From: CAKOSP01 sp964369625
Lineage (GTDB): Bacteria; Bacillota_I; Bacilli_A; RF39; UBA660
Reading direction: 5' to 3'
DNA length: 47,535 nt
Assembly (NCBI GenBank): GCA_964369625.1
Contig: CAYJFC010000008.1
Location: 1-47,535, forward strand
The position numbers and the translations under genes are program-made. The first letter of the stretch is position 1. Every line of letters starts with the position of its first letter. Below are positions 24,717 to 33,012 of the stretch, in pieces. The notes below the pieces were generated by a model. It searched no databases. It had not been told where the DNA came from and saw nothing but the letters and a program-made list of their open reading frames with translations.

Positions 24717-27636
24717 ATTCTAATTTAGTACTTACTATTTTACTAACGCCAGATTCTTGCATCGTTATTCCATATAAAGCATCTGCATATTCCATCATTC
24801 TTTTTTTATGAGTAATTAGAATAAACTGACTTTCTTTTTTCTTATTATTTATATATTTACCAAACATATCTACATTAGCTTCATCCAGTGCAGCTTCTGC
24901 TTCGTCTAGAATAATAAAAGGTACTGGTCTAACATTTAAAATGGCAAACAGTAAACATATTGCTGTTAATGATTTTTCTCCACCAGAAAGTGCTATTGTT
25001 GAATTTATTTTTTTACCTGGAGGAATTGCAATAATTTCTATACCTGTAGTAAGTAAATTATCAGGTTCTGACAAAATAAGTTCACCTTTGCCACCTTGGA
25101 AAATTTGTCTAAACACAGTTTTAAATTCTTTAGCTACTGCATCAAATGATTTTTTAAATTTACTAATCATTATATCATCCATTTCATTAATAATAGATAA
25201 TAAATTATTACTTGCATCTAACAAATCAGTTTCCTGCTCTAATAAAAAATTATATCTTTCACTTAATCTTTCATATTCTGCTATACTTCCTAAATTAACA
25301 TTCCCTAATTTTTCTAAAGATCTTTTAAAACTTTTAATACTTTCTCTAGCCTCTTCTTTTGGAACATCAAGAGTATATTGCATTCGTGCAGCTTCATATG
25401 TTAAATTATAATCTTCACTTAAAGTTAGTAGTAAATTTTCTAAAGTCACTTCTAATTTACCTAAAATTATTTCTTTATTTTTAAGTTCTAAATTAACTTT
25501 ATTATACTCATTACTTTTTTTACTATATTCATTTTCTAAAGTATTAATTTCATCTTGAATATCACTTTTTTTATCTTTACATTGATCAAGTGATTTTTCA
25601 AGCGATATTTTTTCTTTAGCTTTTTCCGTTAATATTTCAATTAGTCTAATAAGTTCATCTTGTGCACTATTAGAGCTAACAATATTAATACCTTTTATTT
25701 GAAATATAATATTTTCTAAATTATATTCATAATCTTTTAGTGATATATTTTTATTATTAATACTTTCCATTAGTAATAAATGTTTTTTGCTAAGTAATTC
25801 ATTTTTTCCAACTAATTTTTCATAACTACTTTCTATTTCTTTTAAATCATTTGTCATAGAAATTAATTTTCTTTGCTGATCACTTAGATCATCTTTTAAA
25901 TTTTTAAGTATATTAGTAGCGCTTGAGGCAGTTTTATCAGTTCCACCTGATAAAGCACCACCAGCATAAAGGATTTCTCCATCTAATGATACTAAGCGAT
26001 ACTTATAATTCAATTTTTTCCCAACTCTATTTAGTGAGTCAATATTTTTAACTACCAAAACATTACCTAATTGATTTTCAATAATGTTTTTATATTTATT
26101 GTCATATTTAACTAAATCAGATGCAACTCCAATAAAATCACTATCTTCTTTTAATTCATCTAAAACATTTTTTTCTATATATCGGCTTTTAATTGTATCA
26201 AGAGGAAAAAATGTTGCTCTTCCTAAATTATTAGTTTTTAAATAATTTATACACTCTTTAGATGAATCAAAATCCGTAGTGATAATAAAATTAATTGAAA
26301 ATCCCAAAGTAATATTAATTGCTTTTTGATACAATGAATCTATATCTATAACATTACCTATTGTATTATGCACTTTTTTAAATCGTGGATTATTTATAAT
26401 TGCTCTAACTGCTTTAGGATAAATATCTCCATTTAATATATTATTTTCAGTTATTTCTATTTTATTTTGTAAAATTAATATCTTTTTATTCTGAGCATCT
26501 ACATTATTGGTAATATTACTTTTTTTAATTTTATGCATAATAACATCATTGCTAACATTATCTATTTCTTTAATTAAAACATTCTTTTCTGAAGATAAAT
26601 TATCAATTTCTATTTTTAACAAACTTATTTTTTGTATCAAACTTGCTTCTTCTTCTTTTAATTTTATTAATGATTCATTTATATCGATATTTTGATTACT
26701 ATACTTTTGCCTTTCAATAGTAATTTGTTTTTCACTACTAAGCTTTGCTATTTCATCATTTATTATAATTATTTTTTTATTAATATCATTAATTTGTTCA
26801 TCTAATTTCAAAATATTTAATTTGTTTTTTTCTATTAATGATGTATTAATATCTTGATTAAAATCATTTATTTTTTTATTTAAAATTTTTACTTCTTCTT
26901 TATGATTTTCATATTCTTTACTGTAACTATTTATATCGCTTGCCACTAGTGCTACTTCAATCGAAGAACATTTTTCTTTAAGTTCTATATATTTTTTTGC
27001 ATCTTCACTTTGTTTTTTTAAAGGTAATACAGTTTTAGATAATTCATTAATAACAAGTTTAATACTACTTAAATTATCTTTTGTTTTATCAAGTTTTCTA
27101 ATAGCTTCTTCTTTTCTTTTTTTATACTTTAAAACTCCAGCAGCTGACTCAAATATAACTCTTCTGTCACTTGCTTTAGAATTAACAATTTCAGTAATAT
27201 TACCTTGTGAAATTATGTTAAATGCACCTTGACCTGCTCCTGTGTCTAAAAACAAATTATGAATATCTTTAAGTCTTACTTTAGAACCATTAATGTAATA
27301 TTCATTTTCACCTGTTTTATATACTTCTCTTTTTATTTCTAATTCGTTATATTCGCTTTTTAAATAATGATCACTATTATCAAACGTTAGTATAACACTT
27401 GCTTTTTTTAAAGCATCTCTAGAACTTGAACCACTAAAAATTACATCACTCATGACCTCAGAGCCGCGTAATTGTTTAACTGATTGTTCACCCAAAACCC
27501 ATCTAATAGCATCAACTATATTACTTTTACCAGAGCCATTTGGACCTACTACTGCTGTAATATCTTGATTGAAATCTATTATTGTTTTGTCTGCAAACGA
27601 CTTAAATCCTACTGCCTTTATATTTTTTAAATACAT
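24715..27636 (-). CDS. smc: Chromosome segregation ATPase SMC (short form)
   Basis: The 973-residue protein has Walker A GPNGSGKSNIVDAIRW near residue 32, the signature LSGGEKSLTAICLLFAI and Walker B PFIILDEAEAALDEANV near the C-terminus, two long coiled coils (about 165-395 and 560-800) and the hinge (about 400-545) with GGALSGG at its end. Bacillus SMC has about 1186 residues; here each arm strand appears roughly 100 residues shorter, as in mycoplasmas. It compacts and segregates chromosomes with ScpA/ScpB, which are not in view. It starts 8 nt after rnc. Confidence 0.96.
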   Translation of the reverse strand: MYLKNIKAVGFKSFADKTIIDFNQDITAVVGPNGSGKSNIVDAIRWVLGEQSVKQLRGSEVMSDVIFSGSSSRDALKKASVILTFDNSDHYLKSEYNELEIKREVYKTGENEYYINGSKVRLKDIHNLFLDTGAGQGAFNIISQGNITEIVNSKASDRRVIFESAAGVLKYKKRKEEAIRKLDKTKDNLSSIKLVINELSKTVLPLKKQSEDAKKYIELKEKCSSIEVALVASDINSYSKEYENHKEEVKILNKKINDFNQDINTSLIEKNKLNILKLDEQINDINKKIIIINDEIAKLSSEKQITIERQKYSNQNIDINESLIKLKEEEASLIQKISLLKIEIDNLSSEKNVLIKEIDNVSNDVIMHKIKKSNITNNVDAQNKKILILQNKIEITENNILNGDIYPKAVRAIINNPRFKKVHNTIGNVIDIDSLYQKAINITLGFSINFIITTDFDSSKECINYLKTNNLGRATFFPLDTIKSRYIEKNVLDELKEDSDFIGVASDLVKYDNKYKNIIENQLGNVLVVKNIDSLNRVGKKLNYKYRLVSLDGEILYAGGALSGGTDKTASSATNILKNLKDDLSDQQRKLISMTNDLKEIESSYEKLVGKNELLSKKHLLLMESINNKNISLKDYEYNLENIIFQIKGINIVSSNSAQDELIRLIEILTEKAKEKISLEKSLDQCKDKKSDIQDEINTLENEYSKKSNEYNKVNLELKNKEIILGKLEVTLENLLLTLSEDYNLTYEAARMQYTLDVPKEEARESIKSFKRSLEKLGNVNLGSIAEYERLSERYNFLLEQETDLLDASNNLLSIINEMDDIMISKFKKSFDAVAKEFKTVFRQIFQGGKGELILSEPDNLLTTGIEIIAIPPGKKINSTIALSGGEKSLTAICLLFAILNVRPVPFIILDEAEAALDEANVDMFGKYINNKKKESQFILITHKKRMMEYADALYGITMQESGVSKIVSTKLE

Positions 27637-27644
27637 TTATTTAC

Positions 27645-28295
27645 CTACTTTACACTCTTATTATAAGCATCCTTTGCTGCTTTTTGTTCAGCTTCTTTTT
27701 TACTTCTTCCAGCACCTTTTCCGTATACAATATTATTGATTCTTACTTCCACATTAAAAGTTTTATTATGTGCTTCTCCTGATTCTGAAACAACAACATA
27801 TTCAACTGATTTTTTACTAGTTTGCATATATTCTTGTAATAATGTTTTATAGTCATCAAAAAAATTTTTTTCATTTTTTATTTCAGGAACTACAACATCA
27901 TATATAAACTTTTTAGCTATATCAAACCCTTGATCTAAATAGATAGCTCCGACAACGGCCTCAAATATATCCGCCATAATTGTTTCATTTATATTATTTA
28001 TTTGACCATGACCTACTCTAATTAAATCTTTAAACCCTAGCTTTTCTGCATAATAACTAAGAGCTGATTCACATACAAAAGAGGCTCTTTTTTTAGTCAT
28101 ATCACCTTCTTTGTAATCGGTTGAATTATAAAAATAATCACTTGTAACAAGTTGAAGTACTGCATCTCCTAAAAATTCTATACGTTCATAATTAACTGCG
28201 CTTTTGTGTTCATTTGAATAACTTGTATGTGTTAATGCCATTTCAAGTATTTCAATATTGTTTATTTTAATTCCAAAATTTTCTAAAAAATTCAT
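27645..28295 (-). CDS. rnc: Ribonuclease III
   Basis: The 216-residue protein has the RNase III signature YERIEFLGDAVLQL with the acidic metal ligands, the second acidic cluster ADIFEAVVGAIYLD, and a C-terminal double-stranded-RNA-binding domain (KTLLQEYMQTSKK ... GRSKKEAEQKAAKDAY). It processes rRNA precursors and structured RNAs. ATG 28295 is chosen: an in-frame start at 28358 lies upstream of the extended -10 at 28318-28326. It is followed directly by smc, the same order as in Bacillus. Confidence 0.95.
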   Translation of the reverse strand: MNFLENFGIKINNIEILEMALTHTSYSNEHKSAVNYERIEFLGDAVLQLVTSDYFYNSTDYKEGDMTKKRASFVCESALSYYAEKLGFKDLIRVGHGQINNINETIMADIFEAVVGAIYLDQGFDIAKKFIYDVVVPEIKNEKNFFDDYKTLLQEYMQTSKKSVEYVVVSESGEAHNKTFNVEVRINNIVYGKGAGRSKKEAEQKAAKDAYNKSVK

Positions 28296-28317
28296 ATTAT
28301 CATATCCATTCAATGTA

Positions 28318-28326
28318 ATTATACCA
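28318..28326 (-). promoter_or_regulatory. Extended -10 promoter of rnc-smc
   Basis: Minus strand reads TGGTATAAT. Predicted start about 28311, leader about 16 nt. Confidence 0.6.
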
Positions 28327-28355
28327 TGTTTATAAAGAATTTCGCAATAAAAAGG

Positions 28356-28386
28356 CAAATAAAAAGATAATAGTAATTATCTTTTT
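28356..28386 (-). terminator. Terminator of the glycosyltransferase fusion gene
   Basis: AAAAAGATAA (28361-28370) pairs with TTATCTTTTT (28377-28386), overlapping the stop codon; T-rich on the minus strand. Confidence 0.7.
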
Positions 28387-30497
28387 AAATTTTTAGTAAT
28401 ATGTTTTGCTGGAATGTTTTTAGCATCTTGTAAAATACATTTAACTTTTTCATTAATAGTTTTGCATACAAGGGTTATATATTCTTCAGAATAATTGTAT
28501 TTTGCCGCCAAATCTTTTTTATTAATTTTAGGATAATTATATAAACCATAAAATTCAAAATATACTTTTTTATTATTTAGTGAAATATCCAAATTTAATA
28601 CTATATCAGCTATCTCTTGGTTTTTATTTGCAAAATTAGTATCACCTTTAACTTTTTCTTTATCATAATTTTCAAGATTATTAATACTATTTTCATCACT
28701 ATTATAAAGTGTATTTAAAATTAATTTTTCTATATTTCGTATAGAATTACTTGTGTCAAATCTTTGTTGTAACTCTGATAAATTTTTTCGATAATTAGCT
28801 ACTACATTTTCATTATCTAAAAAATATTTAATTCCTTTGTATAAGTCTTTTTCGTTATTTGGAACAATATAGCCATATTTATTTTCACCAAATAATTCTT
28901 TCATGCCCGAACAATCAGTTGTAATAGTAGGTGTTTTTAATATACTAGCTTCACACACTGCTGTGCTAAACCCTTCAGCAAATGATGAACAAACGAAAAA
29001 ATCAGCCTGTTTAATATATGGAAATGGATTACTTTTAAATCCTAGTAATTTTATTTCTTCATTCATAAAAAGATTATTTATTTTTTTATTTAAACTTTCG
29101 TAAAGTGGTCCAACACCTATTATAGATACTCTAAATTTATAATTCTCTTGCTTTAATTTATATAAAACATTTATTAATCTATCATACCCTTTTTGATCAA
29201 CTAATCTTCCCACAGAAACTATATTTACTACGCAATTATCATAACACTTAATATTTTCGTTTGCTTTTAGATTTATGTTTTTAGAATCTAATAAATTATA
29301 GTGAACAGTAACTTTATTAGGATCTATTTGATTATCAAATTTTTTTGAAAATTTTTCCTTTACATCTTCCGAAACTGCAACTATTTTATCGAATTTATTA
29401 TATGTTTTCTGCATACTTTTTTTATTTATAAATACTTTATCTGAAGTAGTTTGATTAATCATATCTACATGTATCCAAACCATTTTTTTTGATGAACTTT
29501 TTGCTACTACTTTTGCTGTAATTCCTTCAAGAAAGGCAACTTCTATATCGTAAAAATCATTTATTTTAATTTTTCTAAGCAAGGATATAGGAATTATTTT
29601 CCAAATCAATTTATATACCTCTATTAAAATTGATTTAAAATTTGTTTTTTTATTATTTAATAAATTTTCATTTGTATTTTTGGTTTTAAACATAGTTTTA
29701 TAATTAACATTTGGATTTAAATTAGATTTAAATGCCCCAATATCAATTATAGTCATTAATGTAATATCGAGTTTATTTGTCATAGCGTTTACTGTATCAA
29801 CTAAAACTTTTTCTGCTCCACCTGCTCCTAATGTATGTATCAAAAATAAAACCTTAGGCTTTTCTTTACTTTTTTTAGTAGTTAATTCTTTATCATAGTT
29901 ATTTTTAAGATATACTAAGTCTTCATTTATTTGATTCTTAGTTATTTCTATTATATTTTTATTAAACACAACTCTTGGAGTACTACAAATTATTTTCCAA
30001 TCAAGTGAAAAGGATAAATTTTGCACATATTTTATATCATAATTTATTTTTTCTTCTATAGTAATAGAGTTTCTGCCGTTTATTTGAGCAAGACCAGTTA
30101 AACCAGGTCTTACATCCAACCTTCTCTTTTGTTTTTCAGTAAATAATTTTGCATAATCTGTCATCCAAGGTCTTGGACCTATAAAACTCATATCTCCCTT
30201 TAAAATATTAAATAATTGAGGAAGTTCATCGATGCTCATAATTCTAATAATTTTCCCTATTTTTGTATATTTATTTTCTTGATTTGTATTTTGAATATCA
30301 TCACTGATAGGCATGCTTCTAAATTTATATAACGTAAATTCTTTAGTATTTAATCCTGATCTTTTTTGTTTAAAAATAATTGGCCCTTTACTATCTAATT
30401 TTATAGCTAAACCAACTGTTACTAAAATTGGCAAAGAAGCCGTTAGCATTATTACAGATCCAACTATATCTATTAATCTTTTAATATACTTATACAT
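28377..30497 (-). CDS. Fused sugar-phosphate transferase, GT4 glycosyltransferase and sigma-region-4-like tail
   Basis: The 706-residue protein has three parts. Residues 1-195 are a bacterial sugar transferase (PssY/WcaJ catalytic type, one membrane re-entrant helix) with FKQKRSGLN, YKFRSM, DELPQLFNILKGDMSFIGPRP and DVRPGLTGLAQINGR; such enzymes put a sugar phosphate on undecaprenyl phosphate. Residues 215-595 are a GT-B glycosyltransferase (GAGGAEK, VGRLVDQKGYDRLI, SSFAEGFSTAVCEA). Residues 636-690 (FYGLYNYPKINKKDLAAKYNYSEEYI) resemble the helix-turn-helix of sigma region 4. The first two activities could act in sequence to begin a surface glycan. The tail is unexpected. AGGGGAT precedes the ATG. 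It stands alone, without other glycan genes nearby. Confidence 0.85.
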   Translation of the reverse strand: MYKYIKRLIDIVGSVIMLTASLPILVTVGLAIKLDSKGPIIFKQKRSGLNTKEFTLYKFRSMPISDDIQNTNQENKYTKIGKIIRIMSIDELPQLFNILKGDMSFIGPRPWMTDYAKLFTEKQKRRLDVRPGLTGLAQINGRNSITIEEKINYDIKYVQNLSFSLDWKIICSTPRVVFNKNIIEITKNQINEDLVYLKNNYDKELTTKKSKEKPKVLFLIHTLGAGGAEKVLVDTVNAMTNKLDITLMTIIDIGAFKSNLNPNVNYKTMFKTKNTNENLLNNKKTNFKSILIEVYKLIWKIIPISLLRKIKINDFYDIEVAFLEGITAKVVAKSSSKKMVWIHVDMINQTTSDKVFINKKSMQKTYNKFDKIVAVSEDVKEKFSKKFDNQIDPNKVTVHYNLLDSKNINLKANENIKCYDNCVVNIVSVGRLVDQKGYDRLINVLYKLKQENYKFRVSIIGVGPLYESLNKKINNLFMNEEIKLLGFKSNPFPYIKQADFFVCSSFAEGFSTAVCEASILKTPTITTDCSGMKELFGENKYGYIVPNNEKDLYKGIKYFLDNENVVANYRKNLSELQQRFDTSNSIRNIEKLILNTLYNSDENSINNLENYDKEKVKGDTNFANKNQEIADIVLNLDISLNNKKVYFEFYGLYNYPKINKKDLAAKYNYSEEYITLVCKTINEKVKCILQDAKNIPAKHITKNLKR

Positions 30498-30566
30498 AAC
30501 ATTATCCCCTGTAACTTTTAGTTCACTTATATTATCATGTATTTAATTAAAGTTCAATATATAGCA

Positions 30567-30594
30567 TAAAAAAATGATGAAATTCATCATTTTT
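30567..30594 (-). terminator. Terminator of the comN-like/rel operon
   Basis: ATGATGAA (30574-30581) pairs with TTCATCAT (30583-30590) as an inverted repeat over the stop region, followed by seven Ts on the minus strand. Confidence 0.75.
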
Positions 30595-32716
30595 AAAACC
30601 TAACTAATGAAACGTCTTTTACATTTTTAATTCTAAGAGCACCACTGAAAAAATTATCTATTTCTTCTTTTGAAGATACTTTTAAAGTTACCTCAACTAC
30701 ATTAGTTTTAAATATATTATTTGAATCAAATGATACTATATTTATATTTTTTTTAGTAGTATATTCAATTAAATTTTGCAAAATATTAGTCTCATTAGAA
30801 ACTTTAATATAGATTTTTGTTAAATATTCTCCTTCTGAGTCATAGTTCCACTGAACATTAATAATTCTATCAGACTTATCATCTATATTATCACAATCTT
30901 TTTTATGAACTGATATAACTCCGTATTTAGTGATATAACCTGTTATATCATCTCCTTTAACCGGAGAACAACATTTAGCAAGATTAACTACAATATTGCT
31001 TTGCCCATCTACAATAATATCTCCTTTATTATTTTTAAGCATGCTTTTTCTTTTTGCTTTGTCGATAAGATGATCATCTACTATATTTTTATCATTATTC
31101 GTTAAATTAATAATATAACCAGCTGTATAGCGTAAAGAACCTAGGGCTAAATATAACTCTTCTATAGTATTTATTTTTAAATCTTTTAATACTTTATTTA
31201 AATTATCACTATTTGTGATTTCATCAAAAGCAAGTTTTCTTTTTCTAGCTTCTTTTTCCAAAATTGTTTTGCCTTTTAATATGTATTCTTCTCTTAATTT
31301 TTTAGAAAAATACGCTTTTATTTTGTTTTTAGCCTGACTAGTTTTAACTATATTTAACCAATTTTTATTTGGTTTAGCATCTTTGTTTGTTATAATTTTA
31401 ACTACATCACCATCGTTTAATTCATATGTAAATGGTTGCATATTTTCATTAACTATAGCTCCTACTGTAGTGTCTCCGACATTTGAATGTATTCTATAAG
31501 CAAAATCTATTGGAGAGGCACCACTTGGAAGTTCTACAACATCTCCTTTAGGTGTATATACATATATAACTTCACTTAAAAAGTCAGTTTCTATTACTTT
31601 TTCAAAATCAGCATCATTTATATCTTGATTATATTCAATAATATTTCTAAACATTTCAAGTTTTTGTTCCATTATATTTTGAATACGTTTCGAACCTTTT
31701 TCTTTATAAGACCAGTGTGATGCAATACCTTTTTCTGCTATTTCATTCATTTCATAAGTTCTAATTTGAATTTCAAATAAATTAGAGTTATCACCAAAAA
31801 TTGTCGTATGTAGTGATTGATACATATTAGCTTTAGGACTAGCAACATAATCTTTAAATCTTTTTGTAATGGGTCTATATTTAGAATGTATTAACCCAAC
31901 CACGGTATAACATTCGCTTTCTTTTTCAACAAATATTCTAAGAGCAAGTATATCAAATATATCATCCCATTTTTTTCCAGATGATAATTTATTATATATA
32001 CTATATACACTTTTAACTCTACCCTTAATTTCAAAATTAATATTATTTTCAGTTAACAATTTAGATATATTTTTTTTCATATTATTAAGTTCATCAGTTA
32101 ACTCCTCAACTGAAATATTAAGTTTTTCTTTTATATCACTGTAAACATCAGGTTTTAAATATTCTAAACATAAATTTTCAAGTTCACTTTTAACACTATT
32201 CATCCCTAATCTATGTGCTATAGGAACTAATATATTCAAAGTTTCTCTAGCTTTATCTTTTTGTTTTAAGGGATTAACTGCCCAGTTAGTACGCATATTA
32301 TGTAGTCTATCTGCAAGTTTTACATAAAGTACTCTAACATCTTGCGCTAACCCTACAAGTATTTTTCTAAGATATGCTGCAGATGACTCAGAATCATCAT
32401 TTAATTCTAATTTATTTATTTTTGATATACTATCTACTGCTTTTGCTATATCGGCGCCAAACATACTTGTAATTTGCGCTATTGTAGCATCAGCATTATT
32501 TATAGTTTCATGTAAAAGAGCTACAACTATTGTATCGTTATCCACATTCAAACTAGTTAATATATTAGCAACTTCTAAAGGATGAGTTATATATTCATCA
32601 CCAGATAATCTTTTTTTGCCATGGTGCATTTTATTTGCAAAATCATATGCTTTTCTTATATTTTCTACATTTACTTTATCCACTAATTTATTTTCTATAT
32701 CAATTAAATTTATCAT
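30593..32716 (-). CDS. relA: (p)ppGpp synthetase of the RelA/SpoT (Rsh) family
   Basis: The 707-residue protein has the full Rsh layout: HD hydrolase domain (1-150), synthetase domain (DILALRIFVEKESECYTVVG, RFKDYVASPKANMYQSLHTT, EIQIRT; about 235-345), TGS (VYVYTPKGDVVELPSGASPIDFAYRIH, about 385-450), a zinc-finger-like CC segment (KCCSPVKGDDI) and C-terminal ACT (about 635-707). The synthetase residues look intact. In the hydrolase domain the usual HDxxED reads HETINN (His69 to Asn74), so pppGpp hydrolysis is doubtful. AAAGGTGAT lies before the ATG, and the ATG directly follows the stop codon of the comN-like gene. Confidence 0.95.
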   Translation of the reverse strand: MINLIDIENKLVDKVNVENIRKAYDFANKMHHGKKRLSGDEYITHPLEVANILTSLNVDNDTIVVALLHETINNADATIAQITSMFGADIAKAVDSISKINKLELNDDSESSAAYLRKILVGLAQDVRVLYVKLADRLHNMRTNWAVNPLKQKDKARETLNILVPIAHRLGMNSVKSELENLCLEYLKPDVYSDIKEKLNISVEELTDELNNMKKNISKLLTENNINFEIKGRVKSVYSIYNKLSSGKKWDDIFDILALRIFVEKESECYTVVGLIHSKYRPITKRFKDYVASPKANMYQSLHTTIFGDNSNLFEIQIRTYEMNEIAEKGIASHWSYKEKGSKRIQNIMEQKLEMFRNIIEYNQDINDADFEKVIETDFLSEVIYVYTPKGDVVELPSGASPIDFAYRIHSNVGDTTVGAIVNENMQPFTYELNDGDVVKIITNKDAKPNKNWLNIVKTSQAKNKIKAYFSKKLREEYILKGKTILEKEARKRKLAFDEITNSDNLNKVLKDLKINTIEELYLALGSLRYTAGYIINLTNNDKNIVDDHLIDKAKRKSMLKNNKGDIIVDGQSNIVVNLAKCCSPVKGDDITGYITKYGVISVHKKDCDNIDDKSDRIINVQWNYDSEGEYLTKIYIKVSNETNILQNLIEYTTKKNINIVSFDSNNIFKTNVVEVTLKVSSKEEIDNFFSGALRIKNVKDVSLVRF

Positions 32717-32947
32717 TTATATCACCTTTTTTTCAAAAATAGAAGCATCTAAATTTAAAATATCATCCACCATCATATATAATTTTAAATCACTAGCATT
32801 ACTCCAGTTATTATTTTTTAAGTAATTCCATATTTCAATTTCTGTTACCATAATTTTATCTTTTTTTAATTCATTTTTCTTATCTAAAAGTGCTGGCAAT
32901 AATCTTTTATATAAATCAGTAATATCTTTAAATTTTATATCATCCAT
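32717..32947 (-). CDS. ComN-like post-transcriptional regulator, 76 aa
   Basis: The 76-residue helical protein (LYKRLLPALLDKKNELKK ... EIWNYLKNNNW ... LYMMVDDILNLDASIFE) resembles Bacillus ComN (YrzD), where a WxxL..KKW block is followed by L..LV.DIL. ComN controls comE mRNA in Bacillus subtilis, and its gene lies beside spoVB not far from relA. Here the gene is directly upstream of relA and divergent from a spoVB-like gene, so synteny agrees. AAGGAAAAA precedes the ATG. Its stop codon TAA abuts relA's ATG, implying coupling. Moderate certainty because the protein is short. Confidence 0.6.
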   Translation of the reverse strand: MDDIKFKDITDLYKRLLPALLDKKNELKKDKIMVTEIEIWNYLKNNNWSNASDLKLYMMVDDILNLDASIFEKKVI

Positions 32948-32955
32948 AAATTATT

Positions 32956-32978
32956 TTTCCTTACATATATTTATTATA
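32956..32978 (-). promoter_or_regulatory. -10 element and Shine-Dalgarno of the comN-like/rel operon
   Basis: Minus-strand TATAAT at 32978-32973; predicted start about 32966, four bases before AAGGAAA (32962-32956). Confidence 0.45.
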
Positions 32979-33012
32979 TAACAAATTGCATATATTTTAA
33001 AGGGAGAAAAAT

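Noticed and set aside
24941..25411. 156-codon plus-strand frame inside smc
   Set aside because: Antisense to the conserved ATPase head of SMC; no ribosome site or promoter and no recognisable family.
28296..28358. Longer N-terminus for RNase III from 28358
   Set aside because: The extension spans the extended -10 at 28318-28326 and does not match the family; ATG 28295 fits the usual start.
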